Both the position numbers and the translations under genes were made by a program. From DASUSH01 sp050996575 (GTDB taxonomy: Bacteria > Actinomycetota > Thermoleophilia > Solirubrobacterales > 70-9), in contig JBPCRS010000030.1 of assembly GCA_050996575.1 (NCBI GenBank), positions 1 through 37,022 on the forward strand: a stretch of 37,022 nucleotides of DNA. The letters run 5' to 3'. Below, in pieces: positions 7,469 through 14,735 of this stretch. Under the pieces are notes generated by a model that saw nothing but the letters and a program-made list of their open reading frames with translations, was not told the DNA's origin and made no database searches. Each line of letters starts with the position of its first letter. Positions within the stretch are counted from its first letter, which is position 1.

Positions 7469-8176
7469 TTAGGTGATCGGCGCGGCCAGCAGGACGGCGC
7501 CACGCGGCTGATCGCTGCCGCCTGCGGGCTCCTTGGTGACGGCAACCTCGTCGGTCCCGTCCGGAATCCGGCCAACATCAGCGACCGCATGGTTTTCCTC
7601 GTCCAGAGTGAAGGTGCTTGCAGGCGCATAGTCGTCGCCGTTTCGAAACCAGAGCTGGTAAACGCTGTTCTCGTCGAGCTCGGGCAGGCGCTCGACCACG
7701 AGCTTCGCCCCCGACTCGGAATGCTCGAGCACCGCGGCGGCGCTCGATGGAGCGATGTCGATCGGATCAGCGCGGACCTCGGTGATCACCCGCTGGGCAG
7801 CCGGATTTGCCCCGTTGACGACGTAGCCGCCAATTCCGGCGCCGAGCAACGCCATCGCGCCGACCGCAAGCGCCGGCCGGGCGCGGATCGTGATCAACCC
7901 CGGTCGCCGCGACCACCAACTGCCGCGCTGCTCGCGGGCGTCGGCACGAACGGTTTTCATCAGCTCGCGGCGCAGCCGCCGTGGTGGCTGCAACTGCTCG
8001 ACCGAAGAGGGCAGGATGTCTACCGCGGGCTGCAGCCATAGCACCTCGGAGCGGCAGCGCTCGCACTGCTCGAGGTGCTCGCGAAGCTCGGCCTCCTCGG
8101 CCGGCTCCAAGGCGCCGAGAGAAAATGCGGCCAGATCGTCCGACGGATGCTCGTTCATCTTCCCCCCGTCGCTCAT
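7469..8176 (-). CDS. RskA-like transmembrane anti-sigma factor
   Basis: The 235-residue protein has an N-terminal zinc-binding anti-sigma (ZAS) motif, HLEQCERC (H34, C38, C41). A membrane helix follows around 101-120 (PALAVGAMALLGAGIGGYVV), then a periplasmic RskA-type C-terminal domain with EVRADPIDIAPSSAAAVLEHS and YQLWFRNGD. Such proteins hold the cognate ECF sigma factor at the membrane until proteolysis releases it. The ATG overlaps the sigma stop codon as ATGA at 8173-8176, so the pair is translationally coupled. The second ATG, seven codons in, is a less favoured start. Confidence 0.93.
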   Translation of the reverse strand: MSDGGKMNEHPSDDLAAFSLGALEPAEEAELREHLEQCERCRSEVLWLQPAVDILPSSVEQLQPPRRLRRELMKTVRADAREQRGSWWSRRPGLITIRARPALAVGAMALLGAGIGGYVVNGANPAAQRVITEVRADPIDIAPSSAAAVLEHSESGAKLVVERLPELDENSVYQLWFRNGDDYAPASTFTLDEENHAVADVGRIPDGTDEVAVTKEPAGGSDQPRGAVLLAAPIT

Positions 8177-8748
8177 CCTAGCTCCGCCATCCGGCCGCGC
8201 ATCTTCTCCAGGCCGAGTCGCATCCGCCCCTTCACCGTCCCCAGCGGCATGTGCAGCATCTCGGCGATCTCGGAGTGGCTGAAGCCGCCGAAGTAGGCGA
8301 GCTCGATCACCTTCGATTGATCGTTCGGCAGGTCGGAGAGCGCACCGCGGACCTCGCGCGCCGTCTCGCGGCGAACCGCCTCGGCGTCGGTCTGCTCCTG
8401 GGCGGGGCGCGACTCGAGCAGTGCTTCGTCGTCGAAATCGAGTCGGGGCACGGGGCGTGCGTCGCGCCTGAGTGCGTCGATCGCGCGGTTGCGCACGATC
8501 CCGAGCACCCATGAGCGAACGCTGCCGCGCGCCCTTTCGTACCCCGCACGACTTCGCCAGATCGAGAGAAAGGCTTCTTGCGCTACGTCCTCGGCGCCGG
8601 TGCGATTGCCGACGATCCGGTGCGCCAGCGAGTAGGCGGCGCCGCCGTGGCGGTCGAAGAAGGCCTCGAAAGCGACTTCGTCCTTGCGGTCGACCAGCGA
8701 CATCAGCTCCTCGTCGGCAAGCCGACGGATCTCGTCACGGTTCATCAT
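8173..8748 (-). CDS. ECF sigma factor (SigK-like)
   Basis: About 191 residues. Region 2 has AYSLAHRIVGNRTGAEDVAQEAFLS followed by RSWVLGIVRNRAIDALRR, and region 4 has DLPNDQSKVIELAYFGG and a helix-turn-helix HSEIAEMLHMPLGTVKGRM. It directs RNA polymerase to stress genes when released by the anti-sigma factor encoded next. I take the ATG at 8748 (ATG-ATG-AAC) rather than the TTG two codons upstream; neither has a clear Shine-Dalgarno sequence. A 14-bp palindrome lies upstream in the divergent intergenic region. Confidence 0.92.
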   Translation of the reverse strand: MMNRDEIRRLADEELMSLVDRKDEVAFEAFFDRHGGAAYSLAHRIVGNRTGAEDVAQEAFLSIWRSRAGYERARGSVRSWVLGIVRNRAIDALRRDARPVPRLDFDDEALLESRPAQEQTDAEAVRRETAREVRGALSDLPNDQSKVIELAYFGGFSHSEIAEMLHMPLGTVKGRMRLGLEKMRGRMAELG

Positions 8749-8767
8749 CGACAAGCTACGGGGAAGC

Positions 8768-8781
8768 GATCCGTGCGGATC
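8768..8781. promoter_or_regulatory. 14-bp palindrome in the divergent sigma/DUF4383 promoter region
   Basis: GATCCG-TG-CGGATC lies 20 bp upstream of the sigma-factor start and 83 bp upstream of the DUF4383 start. A near-perfect short palindrome at a divergent promoter could be an operator. No -35/-10 pair could be placed with confidence, and GC-rich short palindromes arise by chance, so the call is tentative. Confidence 0.25.
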
Positions 8782-8863
8782 AGCGGAAGGAGTCCCGCGG
8801 CAGGCGGTGAAGCGGGCATGGTGCGGGTCTGCTCGGCTCGTGACCTATTTGAAGGAGAGTGAC

Positions 8864-9277
8864 ATGGACTCATCCAGCCCAGCGCGACTGTACGCGACGC
8901 TCGTCGGGGGAGCGCTCGTGATCATCGGAATCATCGGCTTCTTCTACACGACGAGCTTTGCCGTCGGCGATGACCTGATCGCCGAGAACGAGTTCGGGAT
9001 CATCGCGATCAACGGGTGGGAGAACGTGATCCACATCATCGCCGGCCTGATCGGCCTGGCGATGGCGGGGTCGACCGCATCGGCGCGGCTCTACTCGCTC
9101 GGATTCGGCGCGATCTACCTCGCGCTCGCGATCTGGGGGTGGGCCGACGAGTCGATCCTCAACCTGATCCTCGTCAACGACGAGGCGAATGTCGTCCACC
9201 TGGTCCTCGGGATCACCGGGATCGGCGCCGGGCTCGCGACCCCCGCCGGCGGCCCAAGTCCCGCGCCGGCTACCTAG
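8864..9277 (+). CDS. DUF4383 family membrane protein
   Basis: The 137-residue protein has four hydrophobic helices: near residues 8-30, 49-68, 72-92 and 105-128. The pattern GFFYTTSFAVGDDLI, GWENVIHIIAGLIGL and VNDEANVVHLVLGITGIGAG is that of DUF4383 proteins, which are common in actinobacteria and of unknown function. A strong Shine-Dalgarno sequence AAGGAGAG (8852-8859) stands 4 bases before the ATG at 8864, which settles the start. It is read divergently from the ECF sigma gene and could belong to that regulon, but this is inferred from position only. Confidence 0.88.
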   Translation: MDSSSPARLYATLVGGALVIIGIIGFFYTTSFAVGDDLIAENEFGIIAINGWENVIHIIAGLIGLAMAGSTASARLYSLGFGAIYLALAIWGWADESILNLILVNDEANVVHLVLGITGIGAGLATPAGGPSPAPAT

Positions 9278-9279
9278 AA

Positions 9280-9618
9280 CTAGTCGCGGACAATCCGTCG
9301 CAGGCTCTGAAGCGCCCGCTCACCGCGGGCGCTTCGCCTGTGGCGGCGCATCTCGATCAAGACGAGAGCGCTGGTCGCGACTCCGCCGGCGGCGACCGCG
9401 ACGACCGGGCGGACCCAGTTGCGCGGGTCGCGCAGCGATTCAAGTTCGGAATCGGAGAGCTCGTCGGCCCATTCCGAGAGCTCGGTGGCGGCGGACTCCG
9501 AGACGTGGGAGAGCGTTTCCTCGAAGCGGCCGGCCAATGTCTCGGGAGGATCCATCGGCCGAAGCGCCTCGCTGAGCAGGGCCTCGACGTCGAAGGACCC
9601 CTTCTGCGCTTCACTCAT
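9280..9618 (-). CDS. One-helix protein coupled to the broken ECF sigma gene, possible anti-sigma factor
   Basis: The 112-residue protein has an acidic, helical N-terminal half (residues 1-65) and one membrane helix (about 70-90, VRPVVAVAAGGVATSALVLI). The C-terminal tail is basic. It shows no ZAS Cys/His motif. Its ATG at 9616-9618 overlaps the 3' end of the sigma gene by 8 bp, so it is co-expressed with it. A small membrane partner encoded right after an ECF sigma gene is often the anti-sigma factor; no sequence motif confirms that here. It ends 2 bp from the converging DUF4383 gene. Confidence 0.75.
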   Translation of the reverse strand: MSEAQKGSFDVEALLSEALRPMDPPETLAGRFEETLSHVSESAATELSEWADELSDSELESLRDPRNWVRPVVAVAAGGVATSALVLIEMRRHRRSARGERALQSLRRIVRD

Positions 9619-10156
9619 CGCCGATCTCCTCCTGAAGCTGCTTCGTCGCGCGATGGATCAGAACCTTGGTCGCGCCGTCGGTGCGGCCGAGCGCGCGGGC
9701 GATCTCTCGGTTCGACATGCCGAGCGCGAAGCGCATGATCAGCGCCTCGCGGCGGTCCTGCGGCAGGTGCTTGAGGCCGTCCATCACGCGGCGCAGGTCC
9801 TCGCGCCCGGCGACGACGGTCTCGGTGTCGTGTGGGTGGACCGGCGGCTCGACCGCCTCGATGTTCGACTCGGGCCGGCGCGAACGATCGCGGTGATAGT
9901 TCGAAGCGAGGTTGTGGGCGATCCTGATCAACCACGGCCGCAGTGGCCGGCCGTCTGACTCGCGCCGCGCCCGGTCGAAGTGGCGATAGGCCTGAAGGAA
10001 GGTCTGCTCGGTCAGATCCTCGGCGTCGTGGTGATTGCCGATCCGGTAGTACGAGTAGGATTAGACTTCGCGCAGATGTTCGCGGTAGAGGTCCTCGAAG
10101 GCGCGGTCGTGATCGGCCTTCGCGGCGGGGCTGAGCTCGGCGTCCTCGATCGGCAC
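9611..10156 (-). pseudogene. ECF sigma factor with an in-frame TAA stop in region 2
   Basis: Reading leftward from a GTG at 10156, the frame encodes MPIEDAELSPAAKADHDRAF, then DLYREHLREV, then TAA at codon 32 (10061-10063). The same frame then continues as SYSYYRIGNHHDAEDLTEQT, LRPWLIRIAHNLASNY and region 4 with ALGMSNREIARALGRTDGATK. Tyr would be expected at codon 32, and TAC or TAT differs from TAA by one base. Without the stop the protein would be about 181 residues, a normal ECF length. The broken codon lies in sigma region 2, so only a region 4-containing fragment could be made, from an internal start such as ATG 9931. Confidence 0.85.
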
Positions 10157-10198
10157 GCGCAGAGACTATGTATGTGCGGGTTGTGCGCGTGGCCGAGT

Positions 10199-11881
10199 TC
10201 ATGCGCCCGCCGCGACCGCGCCGGTTGCGCTTCGGTCGCTCTCCGCTCGGCGCAGCCGCGCCACCCACTCCCCCGGCCCGATCGTCCCCTCGACGAGCTC
10301 GGAGAGCGCGGTGAGCCCGGCCGCGTCAATCCCCGAGGCGGCAACCGTGTCGGCGATCAGCGGTACCGAGTCGAGCCCCTCTGAGGCCTGTCCGAGCTTT
10401 GCCGGAATCTGCTCGGCCGGCACTCCCTTGCCGAGAAGCTCGCCGGCGCGGCGGTTCCGGCTGCCCGGTGCGAGTACGGTCGCGGTCAGGTCGCCGACGC
10501 CGGTGAGGCCGGTGAAGGTGTCGAGCTCGGCTCCGCGCGAGAGCGCGTAGTCGACGCACTCGCGCCAGATCTCTGCGGCGGCGATCCCCGCAGCGTTGAG
10601 GCCGTGCGGCTCGGCGGCCGCGGCGGCGAGGGCGGTGGCGTTCTTCGCCGCGCCCGCGATCTCGACGCCGATCCAGTCGCCGGTTCGCTCGCAGATCAGC
10701 CCGGCTCGGTCGAAGACCTCGCCGAGCTGGACCCGGAGGTCCTCGTCCTCGGAGCCGAGCACCAGCGCGGCGGTGCCGGAGGCGGCCTCCTTCGCGTGCG
10801 CCGGACCGCCGAGGCAGGCGATCGCGCGAGCACGGACGCGCTCACGGACGTACTCGGTCGGCAGCGCCCCCAGCGCGACCAGGCCCTTCGAGAGCAGCAG
10901 CATCGCCGCCCGCGCGCCGACCTTGTCGCCGATCGAGCCGACCGCGGCGGGGAGTCCGGCTGAGGGGACGGCGAGGCAGACGAGATCGAGGCCGGCTACC
11001 TCGATCTCGGTCGCCCGCTTGACGCTGATCTCGGGCGGCAGCTCGATCCCCGGCAGGTACTTTTCGTTGACGCGCGAGGCCGCGACCCGCTCGGCCTGCT
11101 CGCGGGTGCGGCAGCCGAGCTGGACCTCGAGCCCTCCGCGGGCGAGCAGGACGGCGACCGCGGTGCCCCAGCTGCCGGCGCCGATCACCGCCGCCTTGCG
11201 CAGCGGCGGCAGACCCCCGAGCCACTCCCACTGCAGCTCGATGTTCGGCCAGATCCTGTTGTTGACCGTCTCGGCCAGCGAAGGCGAGGGTCGTTCGGTC
11301 CGCGGGAAGGTCATCGGCCGTCCGGCGCGGAGCTTCACCTTGCGCGGGCGGATCCGCCAGCCGCGGCGGACGTCCTCGGTGCCGATCACGGCGACCGGCA
11401 GGACCGAGGCGCCGCTCTCGAGCGCGAGCCGACCGGCGCCGCGCTTCGGCGTGCCGAGCGAGCCGCGGCGTATCCGCGTGCCCTCGGGGAAGATGCAGAC
11501 CGCGCCGCCGCGATCGAGGATGCCGCGCGCGGTCGCCATCGCCGCCGAGTCGGCCTGGCCGCGGCGTATCGGGAAGGCGCCGAGCCGGGAGAGGATCCAG
11601 GCCTGCCAGCGGTTCTCGAAGAGCTCGACCTTGGCGACGTAGTGGAGCGGGCGGTTCCAGGGCAGCATCGCGCCGAGCACGAAGGGGTCGAGGAAGCTGC
11701 GGTGGTTGGCGGCGACGAGCAGCGGTCCCTCGACCCTGGCATGCTCGCGGCCGATCCGGGTGAGCCGGAAATAGACGAGGAAGAAGGGCACGAGCAGCGT
11801 GCGCGCGAGCAGGAAGATCGGCATGTTGACGCCGTGTTCGCGGGTGAAGGCGTGGAGGCGCTCGAAGCGTTCGTCGGTCAC
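10199..11881 (-). CDS. PlsC acyltransferase fused to glycerol-3-phosphate dehydrogenase (GpsA)
   Basis: A single 560-residue frame with two enzymes. Residues 1-225 are a PlsC acyltransferase with NHRSFLD (H60, D65) and FPEGTR (131-136). Residues 229-550 are an NAD(P)-dependent glycerol-3-phosphate dehydrogenase with AVIGAGSWGTAVA (GxGxxG at 234-239), SKGL, GGPAHAKE, the catalytic Lys K413 in AAKNATAL, TGVGDLTAT and SRNRRAGELLGKG. Together they would make glycerol-3-phosphate from DHAP and acylate a phosphatidate precursor, two steps separated in the usual pathway by the sn-1 acylation. The start is GTG at 11881 with a weak Shine-Dalgarno sequence; M20 is an alternative. The joint (220-229, LGGLPPLRKA) is in frame with no stop. 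Confidence 0.93.
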   Translation of the reverse strand: MTDERFERLHAFTREHGVNMPIFLLARTLLVPFFLVYFRLTRIGREHARVEGPLLVAANHRSFLDPFVLGAMLPWNRPLHYVAKVELFENRWQAWILSRLGAFPIRRGQADSAAMATARGILDRGGAVCIFPEGTRIRRGSLGTPKRGAGRLALESGASVLPVAVIGTEDVRRGWRIRPRKVKLRAGRPMTFPRTERPSPSLAETVNNRIWPNIELQWEWLGGLPPLRKAAVIGAGSWGTAVAVLLARGGLEVQLGCRTREQAERVAASRVNEKYLPGIELPPEISVKRATEIEVAGLDLVCLAVPSAGLPAAVGSIGDKVGARAAMLLLSKGLVALGALPTEYVRERVRARAIACLGGPAHAKEAASGTAALVLGSEDEDLRVQLGEVFDRAGLICERTGDWIGVEIAGAAKNATALAAAAAEPHGLNAAGIAAAEIWRECVDYALSRGAELDTFTGLTGVGDLTATVLAPGSRNRRAGELLGKGVPAEQIPAKLGQASEGLDSVPLIADTVAASGIDAAGLTALSELVEGTIGPGEWVARLRRAESDRSATGAVAAGA

Positions 11882-11920
11882 AAGGAAGGGCTACACGGGG
11901 TCGCTTCAGGCGTTACTTGC

Positions 11921-12011
11921 GGTAGGGGCGCGCCCGGTGGGGCGGTCCCGCTCGTCCCGCCTTCGGCGGGCCGCAAAACGCGGGAACCGCCCTACCGGTC
12001 GCGCCCCTACC
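11921..12011. repeat. 91-bp inverted-repeat element overlapping a gene's stop codon
   Basis: The arms GGTAGGGGCGCG (11921-11932) and its complement ending at 12011 extend over about 31 bases with two mismatches and one extra base. A perfect small hairpin, CCCGCC-TTC-GGCGGG (11956-11970), lies inside. The right arm carries the TAG stop codon (12007-12009) of the alcohol dehydrogenase reading frame. It may act as a terminator or be a small palindromic mobile repeat whose end became the gene's 3' end. The remaining bases of the gap (11882-11920) show nothing recognisable. Confidence 0.65.
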
Positions 12012-13028
12012 AGGCATTGGTGATGATCGCCCGCAGTTCGGCGCGATCGGGAGCGTCGGGCGTCATTCCTAGTTCGCCGCGTTGGAGGATTTGGTCGAGG
12101 GCTTCGTCGATGTTGGCTTCGTCGCCGCCGAGGTCGGCGAGGTGGCGGGCTCCTCCGCCGAGCTGTTCGATGCGGGGGGCGATCTCGGTTGGGGTGGTGC
12201 TTAGGGCGGCGGCGAGGGCTGAGATTGCGGCGGGGACTCGGGTCGGAGGGCTTCGAGCGAGTGGAGCAGGATCGCGGCGTTGGTCTCGGCGTGGGCGGTG
12301 CCGAGGACGCGGACGAGGGTCTGGCAGATCACGTGATGGAGGGAGAACAGGGCGGAGTCGATCGAGTAGGCACAGAGCAGGGCGCCGAGGGCGAGGTCGG
12401 TGCGAGCGTCGTCAGGCGGCTGGGTGTCGAGCGCCCCAGCGATCAGGGCGGCGCCGTGCAGGGCGGCCATCCGCGAGACCGGGCTGGCTAGCGGCGTGTA
12501 GAGCGAGTCGGCGCCGTGGGCAAGTGCGTTCATCGCGCTGGCACGACGCTCGGACTCTGGCTGGCCGGTCATCGCCGTCGGGTCGGCGATGACGAGCGGC
12601 GGGCGGTGAAGTCCGGGCGCCTGCTTGCCCTCGGGAAGGCGGTGGATCACCGTCATCGGCGCCCCCGAGAGCGTCGTCGGTATCGCGCAGACGCGGCCTT
12701 CGAGCACCGCCGCGATCGCCTTCGCCGAGTCGATCACCCGGCCGCCGCCGTGGGCGACGATGTTCGGCGATTCGACCTGGTCGAGGATCGGCAGTGAGAT
12801 CTCGGGTACCGGGCCCGATGCGACCTCGTGGACCTTCGAGGCGTTCTCGGCGAGCGCTGCAGGTGCGGTTTCGAGCGCGCGGGCCGTGCTCAGCAGTTCG
12901 TAGTCATCCCAGCCCCGCTCGGCGAGCGTTTTCGGCGCCCCGTCGAGCACGCCGTCGCCGAACAGGATCGTCCGATCGCCGTCGCGCCACTGGAACTCGT
13001 CCTGGTCGAATGGAAATTCCCCGGCCAC
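12007..13028 (-). pseudogene. Iron-type alcohol dehydrogenase / maleylacetate reductase-like, single-base frameshift
   Basis: From GTG 13028 the frame gives the GxGGGxxID-type nucleotide-binding segment AHGGGRVIDSAKAIA, IPTTLSGAPMT, NALAHGADSLYTP and SALFSLHHVICQTLV with HAETNAAIL. These are the hallmarks of the maleylacetate reductase/iron-ADH family. The frame then ends early, after LEALRP, at 12201. A shift of one base at the GGG of 12240-12242 restores the expected family C-terminus, RVPAAISALAAALS through TPDAPDRAELRAIITNAW, ending at TAG 12007-12009. With one added base the product would be about 340 residues, normal for the family. Whether the shift is real or a homopolymer sequencing error cannot be told here. 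Metal-ligand His residues remain in place. Confidence 0.85.
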
Positions 13029-13060
13029 GACCGCGATTCTGCCTACTCTTGGTTCTCGAT

Positions 13061-13134
13061 GCCGGAGTAGCTCAGCTGGTCAGAGCACGTCACTTGTAAT
13101 GACGGGGTCGCGGGTTCGAATCCCGCCTCCGGCT
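13061..13134 (+). tRNA. tRNA-Thr, anticodon UGU
   Basis: The cloverleaf is clear. The acceptor stem GCCGGAG (13061-13067) pairs with CTCCGGC (13127-13133), followed by discriminator T. The D-arm contains GCTCAGCTGGTCAGAGC. The anticodon stem CGTCA/TGACG encloses the loop CTTGTAA with anticodon TGT at 13095-13097. The T-arm is GCGGG-TTCGAAT-CCCGC. CCA is not encoded. It reads Thr codons ACA/ACG. Confidence 0.97.
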
Positions 13135-13140
13135 TTACCA

Positions 13141-13198
13141 CCCGGATCGCCCCGAGAAGGATCGGTCGGCCCATGGCCTCCGACCCCGGCGATCCGGG
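13141..13198. terminator. Nested hairpin between tRNA-Thr and sigH
   Basis: CCCGGATCGCC (13141-13151) pairs perfectly with GGCGATCCGGG (13188-13198). GGTCGG (13164-13169) pairs with CCGACC (13180-13185) inside. The two flanking genes converge, so a bidirectional terminator is plausible. There is no long T-tract on either side, so it is not a classical intrinsic terminator. Confidence 0.55.
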
Positions 13199-13211
13199 CG
13201 AACGCGATGTC

Positions 13212-13910
13212 CTAGAGCTTTACTTCGCGCGCGGCGAGGTGCGAGCCGACCTTGCGCTTCACCCGCTGTAGGGCGTTGTCGACGGTCTTCGTGTCGCACT
13301 CGAGCTTCTCGGCGATCACCTCGTAGGAGTAACCGTCGAGATAGAGCGAGAGGACGCGGCTCTCGAGCTCGGAGAGGACGCTGGCGAGGCAGGCGACGAG
13401 GCTGCGCAGCTCCTCGGTCGCGACCGCCTGGTTCGCCGGATCGTGCTTCGCCGCCCCCGGCAGCATCTCCTCGAGCGTCGTCTCGGAGTCCCCCGGGGCC
13501 GCCGGCGTCTGGCCGAACGACACGTACTGGTTCAGCGGAGCGTGCTTGTTTCGGCTCGCGGTCTTGACCGCGGTGATGATCTGCCGCGTGATGCAGAGCT
13601 CGGCGAAATTGCGAAAGCTCGACTCGCGGTCGGTGCGATAGTCGCGGACCGCCTTGTAGAGGCCGAGCAGGCCCTCCTGAATCAGGTCGTCTGAATCGCC
13701 GCCAAGCAGGAAGTAGGACGACGCCTTGAGCCGGACGAAGCCCCGGTAGCGCTTGATGATGCGCTCGTAGGCATCCGCGTGACCGTCCTTCGCCAGCGCG
13801 ACCAGATAGTGATCATCAAGCTCGACTCGAGCTTCAGGGCTTGAACGTCGCCCTCCGATACTTGCTGCAGGCGGCGCGACGGCCGCGAACTCATGGGTTG
13901 GTAGTGCCAC
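13212..13910 (-). CDS. sigH: RNA polymerase sigma factor of the SigH (Spo0H) family
   Basis: The 232-residue sigma factor shows region 2 (LVALAKDGHADAYERIIKRY, SDDLIQEGLLGLYKAV, FAELCITRQIITAVKTASR) and region 4 with a helix-turn-helix, SYEVIAEKLECDTKTVDNAL. This pattern is that of the Spo0H/SigH branch rather than SigA or ECF types. The start GTG at 13910 is chosen because GAGGAGG lies 6 bases upstream (13917-13923); an earlier ATG at 13955 would bury that site in the coding region. A housekeeping-type promoter lies upstream. The order cysS, rlmB, sigH matches the conserved Firmicutes cluster (cysS-mrnC-rlmB-yacP-sigH), without mrnC or yacP. Confidence 0.92.
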   Translation of the reverse strand: MALPTHEFAAVAPPAASIGGRRSSPEARVELDDHYLVALAKDGHADAYERIIKRYRGFVRLKASSYFLLGGDSDDLIQEGLLGLYKAVRDYRTDRESSFRNFAELCITRQIITAVKTASRNKHAPLNQYVSFGQTPAAPGDSETTLEEMLPGAAKHDPANQAVATEELRSLVACLASVLSELESRVLSLYLDGYSYEVIAEKLECDTKTVDNALQRVKRKVGSHLAAREVKL

Positions 13911-13977
13911 TGGGACCCTCCTCGGTTGGGTTCCGGTGGCGCCCGCACCTCCCATGGAGCGCCCTTATTTGATTGTC

Positions 13978-14016
13978 CATAACCGCGCAGGACTAAACCT
14001 GAAGTTCACGGTTATG
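13978..14016. repeat. Inverted repeat in the sigH leader
   Basis: CATAACCG (13978-13985) and CGGTTATG (14009-14016) form an 8-bp stem, with a smaller AGG...CCT stem inside the 23-base loop. It lies just downstream of the sigH promoter -10 element, near the expected transcription start. It could be an operator or a 5'-leader hairpin. Confidence 0.45.
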
Positions 14017-14022
14017 TAGCGC

Positions 14023-14051
14023 AGACTAGAACGGCGGCATAGTTCTGTCAA
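14023..14051 (-). promoter_or_regulatory. Sigma-70-type promoter for sigH
   Basis: On the minus strand, TTGACA (14046-14051) is separated by 17 bases from TAGTCT (14023-14028). The -35 box overlaps the TGA stop codon of rlmB (14048-14050). It would give sigH a transcript of its own with a leader of roughly 105 bases, in addition to read-through from rlmB. Confidence 0.7.
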
Positions 14052-14731
14052 CCCCCGCGGCCCTTCTCTGCAACGCGGCTTGCGGCGAACAGCAGCACGG
14101 CCGCCGCGGCGCCGACGTTGAGTGAGGCGATCCTGCCGCGCTGCGAGATCGAGACGAGGACGTCGCAATTGTCGGCGACGCGCGGTCGCAGTCCCCTCTC
14201 CTCACCGCCGAGAACGAGCACGACGCGACCCTCGTAATCGGGCGAGTCATGCGCCGTCTCGGCGGAGGCATCGGCGCCGTAGACCCATGCCCCGTCGCGC
14301 TTCGCCCCGGCGAGCCAATCGGAGAGATTGCGCACCCGGGCGACCGGCAGGTGCTCGACCGCGCCGGCGGAGGCCTTGCAGGCGGCGGCGGTGATGCTCG
14401 CCGAGTGGCGCTCGGGAATCACCACCCCGCTCGCTCCCGCGACCTCGGCCGAGCGACAGATCGCGCCGAGGTTGCGCGGGTCCTGGACGCGGTCGAGCAC
14501 GAGCACCAGCGCCCGCTCGTCGGCGAGCAGCGTCGTCGGGTCGGCGTAGGGGTAGGGCTCGACCTCGGCGATCACCCCCTGGTGGTCGGGCGAGCCGCAG
14601 CGGCGCTCGAGTTCTTCGTCGGAGACGTCCTCGCGGGTGAGCACGCGCAGCACCTGCCGCCGGCCCCGCTGTGCCTCCTCGACCGCGTGGCGGCCGTAGA
14701 TCACATCGTGGGCGAGAACGCCGTCGGCCAT
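14048..14731 (-). CDS. rlmB: 23S rRNA (guanosine 2'-O-)methyltransferase, TrmH/RlmB family
   Basis: The 227-residue SPOUT methyltransferase begins MADGVLAHDVIYGRHAVEEA, as RlmB proteins do with their substrate-binding N-terminal domain. The SPOUT motifs follow: LDRVQDPRNLGAICRSAE, LVLGGEERGL, and ISQRGRIASLNVGAAAAVLL. It uses S-adenosylmethionine to methylate a 23S rRNA guanosine 2'-OH. It begins 4 bp after the cysS stop, and its ATG is at 14731. The wider frame continuing upstream of this ATG only shadows cysS. Confidence 0.94.
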   Translation of the reverse strand: MADGVLAHDVIYGRHAVEEAQRGRRQVLRVLTREDVSDEELERRCGSPDHQGVIAEVEPYPYADPTTLLADERALVLVLDRVQDPRNLGAICRSAEVAGASGVVIPERHSASITAAACKASAGAVEHLPVARVRNLSDWLAGAKRDGAWVYGADASAETAHDSPDYEGRVVLVLGGEERGLRPRVADNCDVLVSISQRGRIASLNVGAAAAVLLFAASRVAEKGRGG

Positions 14732-14735
14732 TGAG

